Below are positions 1-5,344 of a DNA stretch of 35,992 bases, piece after piece. Within the stretch, counting starts at the first letter, position 1; the number at the start of each line of letters is the position of its first letter. The notes beneath the pieces were generated by a model. The model made no database searches, was not told where the DNA came from, and saw only the letters and a list, made by a program, of their open reading frames with translations. The position numbers and the translations under genes were made by a program. Origin of the DNA: a virus. The stretch is from IMG/VR virus record IMGVR_UViG_3300027861_000094, positions 1-35,992 of that record; one strand, 5' to 3'.

Positions 1-110
1 TCTACCAGTTCTCCAGCTTTATCGATAAAATTAAACTTAGGTAATTCTGGTAACCTTATCTTGAATTTTTCTACCAGTTCTCCAGCTTTATCGATAAAAT
101 TAAACTTAGG
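1..110. repeat. Tandem direct repeat, period 69 bp, in the probable tape measure gene
   Basis: The 41 bases at 1-41 recur exactly at 70-110. The period is 69 bases, or 23 codons, so the frame is kept and the protein repeats LPELPKFNFIDKAGELV. More copies may lie beyond the left edge. Confidence 0.9.
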
Positions 111-635
111 AAGCTCAGGTAATTTAAATTTTGTTACCCAGTTAACTATACGAAAGGCTAGTTCTCCTATTTTAGCGCCAAATGTATTGAGGGCTTTAAA
201 AGCGCCTCTTAAACGAAAGGCTAGTTCTCCTATTTTAGCGCCAAATGTATTGAGGGCTTTAAAAGTGACTCTTATATTTTTAAATATTCTTGGTAAATCC
301 AGAGTTTTTAACCAGTCGTCTAATCCAGTTAAAGATGCTATCAGACCTGTCAACCCTAATAATGAACCGGGTCCAAGTCCGGGCATAGATTTTATTCCAG
401 AAAAATCTTGGACTTTTTGTTTCTGAAAGGTTTGTTTTTTACCTTTGGGATCGTCCGCTAAATCAGCCTGTAATTTTTTCCATTTGATATATACATCGAA
501 AGTTTTTTCTATATTACTTACGGATTTTAATATATTGGAATTAATGTTAGCAATTGCTGCTAACTTTTCATCCGTATTAAAGTTGATTTTTTCTGAAATA
601 TCAACTACGTTAGAAGTTATTTGAGGTAGTGCCAT
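1..635 (-). CDS. Probable tail tape measure / baseplate hub protein (gp29 position), N-terminal part, runs off the left edge
   Basis: An open frame begins at the ATG on the minus strand at 635 (MALPQITSNVVDIS) and stays open for 211 codons to the window edge, so the C-terminus is missing. A predicted coiled or polar N-terminal region (about residues 15-65) is followed by a Gly/Leu-rich hydrophobic stretch (about 75-100) and then two sets of tandem repeats of 21 and 23 residues (FKALNTFGAKIGEL and LPKFNFIDKAGELV types). Repeats plus a hydrophobic segment, lying immediately after gp26 and a short overlapping chaperone-like gene, are what a tape measure gene shows. In T4 that role belongs to gp29. 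The start overlaps the upstream 52-residue gene by 26 bases, which suggests translational coupling. I do not recognise a diagnostic motif, so the product is inferred from position and architecture. Confidence 0.6.
   Translation of the reverse strand, partial: MALPQITSNVVDISEKINFNTDEKLAAIANINSNILKSVSNIEKTFDVYIKWKKLQADLADDPKGKKQTFQKQKVQDFSGIKSMPGLGPGSLLGLTGLIASLTGLDDWLKTLDLPRIFKNIRVTFKALNTFGAKIGELAFRLRGAFKALNTFGAKIGELAFRIVNWVTKFKLPELPKFNFIDKAGELVEKFKIRLPELPKFNFIDKAGELV
151..265. repeat. Tandem direct repeat, period 63 bp, in the probable tape measure gene
   Basis: The 52 bases at 151-202 recur exactly at 214-265. The period is 63 bases, or 21 codons, encoding two copies of FKALNTFGAKIGELAFR. 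Exact identity at synonymous sites points to a recent duplication or an assembly artefact. Confidence 0.9.
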
Positions 636-768
636 TTTCTTTTTCTAATTCCTCTATATGTTTAATTAACATATCAACATAAATCTCTCTTTCAAAGGGT
701 ATTAAATTTTCTATTTCGGTTAAAGAGTATTTATGATGTTGAACCAAAGAAAAATTTATTTTATACAT
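610..768 (-). CDS. Small gp51-like / tail assembly chaperone-like protein (52 aa)
   Basis: A 52-residue frame starts at the ATG at 768 (MYKINFSLVQHHKYSLTEIE) and ends at TAA at 610-612, inside the start of the next gene. A GTGAG sequence lies just upstream of the ATG. The pattern FSLVQHHxYSLTEIExLIPFEREIYVxML resembles short proteins found between gp26 and the tape measure gene in T4-like marine phages. Its place between gp26 and the probable tape measure, overlapping the latter by 26 bases, is what is expected of a tail assembly chaperone or hub-assembly factor (T4 gp51 position). T4 gp51 is much longer, so orthology is uncertain. The reading frame is well supported by tight spacing and by the acidic, amphipathic helix-like composition. 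Confidence 0.7.
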   Translation of the reverse strand: MYKINFSLVQHHKYSLTEIENLIPFEREIYVDMLIKHIEELEKENGTTSNNF

Positions 769-794
769 TCTCACTAAACTGTTATAACAAAAAC

Positions 795-1496
795 TCAGGT
801 AAAAAAATCGTTCAGGCCCTCAAATGTATACTCTTCTTTTTTGCCGCATTTTTCACACTTATAGGAAACCTTTTTTTGTAATTTTGGCATATTTTCAAAG
901 AAACCGATTAACTTTTGTAATTGAGTAGAAGAAAGTTTTTCTATAAATTCTTCCATTTCTTTTTCTGTGAAATCTTCATAAACATCGTCTTCATCAAAGA
1001 CAAATTCTATACATTCATAAATCATGCCAAGCGATTTCTGTAGATCAGATTCTTCTTTAAATTTTAAACCGATATCAATTGTAGGATATTTCATTTTAAA
1101 ACCGAGTTTATCGTCGATCTTTACAATTTTATCATCGTCTTTACATTCTATTTTTATAGAATCTATGTCAATAGAAATTTCTGTTTTACTATCACATTCT
1201 TCTTCATTTTCGTGTCCTAACATAAACGTCATAAATTCATTTACTGATTTACTTCTCAATTGTAAGAATAGATATTCAACATCAAAAGATGCTAACTGAT
1301 TAATATCAACTTCAGAAATTATACAGGCCTTAAGTATTTTCTTTACAGCGCTGGTAATATCTTTTTCATCATTCGATTCTAAAGCCATGTAAAGTACTTT
1401 TTCCTCTTTGACTAAAAATGGACGATATTCTATTTCTTGTCCTGTCGAAGGAATTTTTGTTCTAAATTCTGGGGTAACTAATAATGGTAAAGCCAT
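795..1496 (-). CDS. 26: Baseplate hub assembly protein gp26 (T4_baseplate family)
   Basis: This 233-residue protein begins MALPLLVTPEFRTKIPSTG and continues EYRPFLVKEEKVLYMALES, the signature N-terminus of the gp26 family in T4-like phages (T4 gp26 is 208 residues). The middle is acidic and mostly helical in composition. The C-terminus carries a CxxC pair (YKCEKCGKK) close to a GLNDFF ending, possibly half a metal site. gp26 takes part in assembly of the central baseplate hub and, with gp51, is thought to act as a chaperone rather than remain in the virion. A strong AGGAG site precedes the ATG at 1496. It lies 20 bases after the tube-like gene and 26 bases before the 52-residue partner, in one leftward operon. 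Confidence 0.85.
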   Translation of the reverse strand: MALPLLVTPEFRTKIPSTGQEIEYRPFLVKEEKVLYMALESNDEKDITSAVKKILKACIISEVDINQLASFDVEYLFLQLRSKSVNEFMTFMLGHENEEECDSKTEISIDIDSIKIECKDDDKIVKIDDKLGFKMKYPTIDIGLKFKEESDLQKSLGMIYECIEFVFDEDDVYEDFTEKEMEEFIEKLSSTQLQKLIGFFENMPKLQKKVSYKCEKCGKKEEYTFEGLNDFFT

Positions 1497-1516
1497 AATA
1501 TTTTCTCCTATAATAA

Positions 1517-2155
1517 TTAAGATTCAAAGCCTTTATCGAATTCAATCTTGTTTCTCTTATTATTTTCTATATTTAAATATTTATTGTATTCGTTTTCTAA
1601 ACTTTTTTGTTTTTCATTCTTTCTCAATGAATAGTTGTAATGTAAATCAGTCTCAAAGTATCTATATGCAAATGTAACGTCTAGTGTTGCATGATCTGAA
1701 GTACTCCAATCATAACTAATATCTCCTATTGTTGTGGGAAATGCGTCCAATAATTTTACAGTTTTTGTTTGAACATTCGATTCATTATATATGTTAATCT
1801 CTACAGTTCTTACATAATCTTTATAATAATTTTCTTGTAAGAATCCTCCTGATTTTTTGTTTCTATGATTTCCTACTATACTGTCTTGCCATATTAAAAA
1901 ATATTCTCTTTCTGATAAATCTTCGCTGCAGACAAAACTAATAGAAACATCTGAATAATTTGTGAAAGAACCTAATTTATATTCAGGTCCCAATTCAAAA
2001 TATTCTAATATATTTACATTTCTTCCTGGTAAATTTACTGATCTAGCTCTATAAGTTAAATCTTGAGGGCCCTCAAAGTATATTTCAAAATGATCTGTTC
2101 TTGATACACCGTTTTTATTGATTGAAGAATAAAATTCATTTATGTTAAATGGCAT
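1517..2155 (-). CDS. Tail-tube-fold baseplate protein (gp19/gp54-like)
   Basis: The product is 212 residues, starting MPFNINEFYSSINKNGVSR at the ATG at 2155. I prefer this start to the one at 2227 because a GGAGAGAC ribosome site lies just upstream and the extra N-terminus is only read-through of the previous gene in another frame. The motifs DHFEIYFEGP, ARSVNLPGR, and AFPTTIGDISYDWSTSDHATLDVTFAYRYFE are characteristic of the gp19 tail-tube fold: N-terminal beta strands, a PGR loop and a C-terminal hairpin. T4 gp19 is 163 residues and gp54 320, so this may be a tube monomer variant or the tube initiator. A charged tail (about residues 180-212) is an extension. The start overlaps the upstream gene by 11 bases. 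Confidence 0.7.
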   Translation of the reverse strand: MPFNINEFYSSINKNGVSRTDHFEIYFEGPQDLTYRARSVNLPGRNVNILEYFELGPEYKLGSFTNYSDVSISFVCSEDLSEREYFLIWQDSIVGNHRNKKSGGFLQENYYKDYVRTVEINIYNESNVQTKTVKLLDAFPTTIGDISYDWSTSDHATLDVTFAYRYFETDLHYNYSLRKNEKQKSLENEYNKYLNIENNKRNKIEFDKGFES

Positions 2156-2714
2156 TGTTGCTGTCTCTCCAAACTTTTCTATTATCCGATTTTTCGAATC
2201 TTGCGATAGGTAACATAATCGCAGCATTCCATTGTTCTGGCATTATCTCTAGAAATCTTGATTCCACTTGAGGTCTTAAATATCTTTTCAGTGCTGGTTT
2301 GAATAATCTTGTTCTTGCATTACCCTTCAATATTTCATAAGTCACTTTGATGTTCGATTCTTCATTTAACTCCTCATCGCTTGCATATTCATACAAAGCA
2401 TTCATTAATATAGCTCTTTGTTTATAATGTAGGTAATGAAAATTGATGCCTAGAAATCCTTCTGGTAATCTTTTTAACTTCAAAACCAATGGAAACGTAT
2501 CATAGTATTTCATTCTCTTTTTTGTTTTAGGATCATATTGAAATAGATACATTTTACCGTTCATTGGTTGCATCGTCATATTATCACGATTTTCGCGTAT
2601 GACTCGTTCAGGCGTTGGACGCATACGAGTAACATTATCCCGAAACCAGTCAAGCGAACCTTGACCAGAACCAGGGCTGTTTCGTAATGCTCTTTCAAAA
2701 GTGGTTGCTGGCAA
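2145..2714 (-). CDS. Conserved T4-like phage assembly protein, possibly gp2-like (DNA end protector)
   Basis: This basic protein of 189 residues has a central block GKMYLFQYDPKTKKRMKYYD followed by FPLVLKLKRLPEGFLGINFHYL and ends with RFEKSDNRKVWRDSNNAI. I associate this block with a conserved protein of marine T4-like phages, often labelled DNA end protector gp2, but I cannot confirm homology to T4 gp2 (274 residues). In T4, gp2 and gp4 are neighbours and both act when the head is completed; here the gene directly follows the gp4-type gene, which fits. A late promoter box lies 25 bases upstream of the ATG and overlaps the end of the gp4 gene. The frame is certain; the function is a weak assignment. 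Confidence 0.5.
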   Translation of the reverse strand: MPATTFERALRNSPGSGQGSLDWFRDNVTRMRPTPERVIRENRDNMTMQPMNGKMYLFQYDPKTKKRMKYYDTFPLVLKLKRLPEGFLGINFHYLHYKQRAILMNALYEYASDEELNEESNIKVTYEILKGNARTRLFKPALKRYLRPQVESRFLEIMPEQWNAAIMLPIARFEKSDNRKVWRDSNNAI

Positions 2715-2738
2715 TTTAAAATCCTATTGTTTATATTC

Positions 2739-2746
2739 TATTTATA
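2739..2746 (-). promoter_or_regulatory. T4-type late promoter box (TATAAATA), leftward
   Basis: An exact TATAAATA on the minus strand, 25 bases upstream of the ATG at 2714. It directly abuts the stop codon of the gp4-type gene. T4 late promoters consist of this -10 element alone, recognised by the phage sigma factor gp55. Confidence 0.7.
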
Positions 2747-3694
2747 TCAATACTTTACGTTCAGGTCTTTCTCGGTAATGATTTCAAATTTCATACCTCT
2801 TTTTTTGCAAAATGCTTCAGCTGCTTCCCACTTTGCTTCATTGACTCCCCAAGTTGCCACTTCCTGAATGAACTTCTTGGTTTTCCTTTTTCTACTTTTC
2901 GGAGGCGTGGTTTGACTAGACGGCTTAATTTCAACTATCCACTTTTCTAGTTTTCCGTCTTTGTTGTAGATTTCTACATAAAAATCTGGAAAGTAACGAT
3001 GTGCTCTTCTGTCTAGAGGCGACATATAAGGTATTACGACTTCCTCAGATAACCAACCTTTAACATGATCATTCTTGTCTAACCACTTCATGAATTTGAT
3101 TTCATATGAACTTCGGTAATAAATATTTCTGACATTACCCAAGTATTTCTTTCTATTGATTGGTTTGAAATAACCGCTAACGCATTTGTGATATCCGGTT
3201 TTGCTGCCAAGTGCCACTAGTTGTCTCGCTCCTTTTTCGTTGAGAGCTTCAATCGCTTCATCAGACATAGTGTAATATCTACTGTAACGCTTCATTCTTT
3301 CATCTGGTGTGAGTGCTGCGTTTTTTTCTATATTAGTTGAACTCACCTTTTTGAATATGCGTTTCTTTTCACCAGTAACTTCGCGTTCTTTCCAAATATC
3401 TGCCTGATTTTTGGCGACCCTTTTTCTGAAGCTGTCAAATTTTTCTGGGTCTGCTTTAAGGCGAGCACGACTATACTTCAAACCACAACTTTTTGAACAA
3501 GTTGGTTTGTAACCAACATTGATATTTTCCCAAGTTGTTTCTTTACCACAGATAACACATTCACCGTCACCTTGTTTGTAACAATATTTATCATAGTATT
3601 CTTTACTTGATATTTTGTGATGGTCACGGATGTGCTTAGAGAGTTTGCCATACGAACTGAAATTTTCGTTGCAAATGGAACAATAAATACTCAT
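2747..3694 (-). CDS. 4: gp4-type head completion nuclease with N-terminal zinc-finger extension
   Basis: Residues about 168-315 match the T4 gp4 head-completion family: GYFKPINRKKYLGN, then YRSSYEIKFMKWLD, SEEVVIPYMSPLDRRAHRYFPDF and WIVEIKPSSQTTPPK. These carry a PD-(D/E)XK-like set, with E198, D237 and E255-x-K257 as candidate metal and catalytic residues. gp4 proteins in T4 are about 150 residues; this one is 315. The extra N-terminus has a C2H2-like finger (C5, C8, H21, H25) and a four-cysteine site (C46, C49, C66, C70; form CxxC-x16-CSKSC) of the kind seen in phage homing endonucleases. A conserved-looking linker (about 80-165) is basic. The protein would act on packaged DNA or the portal vertex to make the head competent for tail joining. 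It is the first gene of the leftward operon. Confidence 0.8.
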   Translation of the reverse strand: MSIYCSICNENFSSYGKLSKHIRDHHKISSKEYYDKYCYKQGDGECVICGKETTWENINVGYKPTCSKSCGLKYSRARLKADPEKFDSFRKRVAKNQADIWKEREVTGEKKRIFKKVSSTNIEKNAALTPDERMKRYSRYYTMSDEAIEALNEKGARQLVALGSKTGYHKCVSGYFKPINRKKYLGNVRNIYYRSSYEIKFMKWLDKNDHVKGWLSEEVVIPYMSPLDRRAHRYFPDFYVEIYNKDGKLEKWIVEIKPSSQTTPPKSRKRKTKKFIQEVATWGVNEAKWEAAEAFCKKRGMKFEIITEKDLNVKY

Positions 3695-3728
3695 GCTGGT
3701 ACTCCTTCTTTATGCTTTTAGTACTAGA

Positions 3729-3758
3729 CCCGGCAGATGTTGGCGCATCGTGGCCGGG
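3729..3758 (-). other. GC-rich two-step hairpin in the leader of the gp4-type gene
   Basis: CCCGGC at 3729-3734 pairs with GCCGGG at 3753-3758, and inside it GATG at 3736-3739 pairs with CATC at 3746-3749, around a six-base loop. The element is far more GC-rich than its surroundings. With a leftward start expected near 3762, the hairpin would begin about five bases into the gp4 transcript. It lacks a following U-run, so it is not an obvious terminator. Confidence 0.6.
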
Positions 3759-3767
3759 CTCTATCTC

Positions 3768-3775
3768 TATTTATA
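3768..3775 (-). promoter_or_regulatory. T4-type late promoter box (TATAAATA), leftward, for the gp4 operon
   Basis: An exact TATAAATA on the minus strand, 73 bases before the ATG at 3694. It forms a divergent pair with the rightward box at 3843. Confidence 0.75.
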
Positions 3776-3842
3776 AAAATAAGAATTTCGGGAGACAAAT
3801 TGGTCGGTTTGAATTTACCTTGATAGTATTCTGGCATATTGT

Positions 3843-3850
3843 TATAAATA
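3843..3850 (+). promoter_or_regulatory. T4-type late promoter box (TATAAATA), rightward, for the baseplate operon
   Basis: An exact TATAAATA 30 bases before the ATG of the gp48-type gene. It is the only box seen before the next one at 14375, so it may drive much of the gp48-to-gp7-position block. Confidence 0.8.
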
Positions 3851-3880
3851 TAAAATAAACATTAACGAGTATTTAGTTTT

Positions 3881-4765
3881 ATGGGCAACTCATCAAGCTT
3901 CGCCGCGAGTGCGGGCGATTTGATTCAACAAGCAGCTGAAATTACTCAACCTGTCGTGGATTATGCTAGAAGTTTAAATCCTCCTGGAAGTGTTAAGAGT
4001 ATTGGAAAAACAAAAGATGTTGAATATACAGAAGATGATTCTAAAGAACAATGGTGTAACATAGGAATATATGAGTATACGTATAGAGCAGAGAGTTCTA
4101 AATCTTTGAAATTTGGATTGGGTAATATTAAATTACCTTTGCCTCTGCAATTACAAACTCAATATCAACAACAATGGAATAATACTAACGATGTTACAGG
4201 TTTACTAGGTCAAGCATTAAATTTAACTGATGGAATACAAGGACAAGACTTTAAAAATTTAGCGGTAAATGCTGCTTTGAATCCTCAATTAGTTGGTAGT
4301 GCTATAGCAGCTGCCGGTGCACCTATCGGAAGTTTAGTTGCGTCAGGAGGCATTGCTGTAGGATCTGCTTTAGCAGGAATATCAGCTAATAAATTCGAAA
4401 CTGTTACGTATGAAAAACCTCAACTTAGACAACATCAGTTTAATTGGAATTTGACTGCTAAAAGTAGAGAAGAGGGCGAGGCGATTCAAGATATTATATT
4501 GAAGTTGAAATATCATTCTCATCCTGGAGGCGATGATGGCGCATACTTTAAATATCCAGAACTTTTTGTTGTTAAGTTTTTTTCAGATCAAAATCTTTTT
4601 ACAATTGGACCATCTATCATGGAAAATTTTGCCGTTGATTATCATGCTGCAGGAAGGCCTTTATATCAATCAAGTGATAGAATGCCTATTAATGTAAGTA
4701 TAAGTTGTTCCTTTAGAGAAACATCAGCAATAACAAAAAATATTATAAAAAACGAGAGAAGATAA
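3881..4765 (+). CDS. 48: Baseplate tail tube cap protein gp48-like
   Basis: The 294-residue product ends with NFAVDYHAAGRPLYQSSDRM followed by PINVSISCSFRETSAITK, the C-terminal tube-fold signature of the gp48/gp54 group. An internal small-residue segment (about 145-175, AIAAAGAPIGSLVASGG) resembles the hydrophobic or flexible inserts of this family. gp48 caps the central hub and, with gp54, starts polymerisation of the tail tube; T4 gp48 is 364 residues. The gene is first in the rightward operon, 30 bases after a late promoter, and its stop codon directly abuts the ATG of gp53. gp54 is the main alternative, since both share the fold. Confidence 0.75.
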   Translation: MGNSSSFAASAGDLIQQAAEITQPVVDYARSLNPPGSVKSIGKTKDVEYTEDDSKEQWCNIGIYEYTYRAESSKSLKFGLGNIKLPLPLQLQTQYQQQWNNTNDVTGLLGQALNLTDGIQGQDFKNLAVNAALNPQLVGSAIAAAGAPIGSLVASGGIAVGSALAGISANKFETVTYEKPQLRQHQFNWNLTAKSREEGEAIQDIILKLKYHSHPGGDDGAYFKYPELFVVKFFSDQNLFTIGPSIMENFAVDYHAAGRPLYQSSDRMPINVSISCSFRETSAITKNIIKNERR

Positions 4766-5344
4766 ATGTCGTTCTATTTCAGAAATTTCCCTTTCACGAA
4801 TTACCAAATAAAGGATTACAACATAAATGAAGTTGTGCAAAATCCTTTAGTGAGATTTAAAATTGTCGATGTTTTAAGAAATGTGAAATTTCTATACCAA
4901 GAATATGTTGTAAAAGAAGAAAGTGCTTCTGAAATAGCCTTTAAAACATACGAGGATGAAACTTTAGATTGGATTATCTATATTACGAATAACATCATTG
5001 ATCCAAAATATGATTGGCCATTGGGATATAAAGAGTTTAATAATTTCGTTATAAAGAAATATGGTTCTGTTGAAAATGCTTCAAGAGAAACCACCACAGA
5101 AAATATTCATCATTATGAATGGATAGTTCAACAACAACAAGTTTTATTTGATGGCACAAGAATACCAGAAAAAAGGTTGATTATAGATAAAACAAAATAC
5201 GATTCTCTTATAGCGAGTGAAAGAGACATTGTTAGAAATTTTGAATATGAACAAAGATTAAATGACGATAAAAGAAATATCAAAATATTAAGAGTAGAAT
5301 ACTTACAACAGTTTTTATCTGAAGTGAGAAGTGTTTTGATATGA
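4766..5344 (+). CDS. 53: Baseplate wedge protein gp53
   Basis: This 192-residue protein is close to T4 gp53 (196). The opening MSFYFRNFPFTNYQ, the segment EIAFKTYEDETLDWIIYITNNIIDPKYDWPLGYKEFNNFV and the C-terminal helical region ending IKILRVEYLQQFLSEVRSVL fit the gp53 family (Phage_gp53), in which the 'W-I/V-...-N-...-D-P-...-D-W-P' pattern is typical. gp53 joins neighbouring wedges into the hexameric baseplate around the hub. The ATG follows the gp48 stop without a gap and the stop overlaps gp27 by four bases (ATGA), so the three genes are probably translationally coupled. Confidence 0.85.
   Translation: MSFYFRNFPFTNYQIKDYNINEVVQNPLVRFKIVDVLRNVKFLYQEYVVKEESASEIAFKTYEDETLDWIIYITNNIIDPKYDWPLGYKEFNNFVIKKYGSVENASRETTTENIHHYEWIVQQQQVLFDGTRIPEKRLIIDKTKYDSLIASERDIVRNFEYEQRLNDDKRNIKILRVEYLQQFLSEVRSVLI

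Noticed and set aside
61-426. A plus-strand open frame of 121 codons with internal repeats
   Set aside because: It is the antisense shadow of the minus-strand tape measure frame, which runs from 635 to the left edge, has an overlap-coupled start and the tail-gene context. The apparent protein repeats follow from the DNA repeats.
3729-3758. Rho-independent terminator
   Set aside because: The stem is GC-rich, but neither strand has a run of T directly after it, and it sits just downstream of a promoter rather than after a gene.
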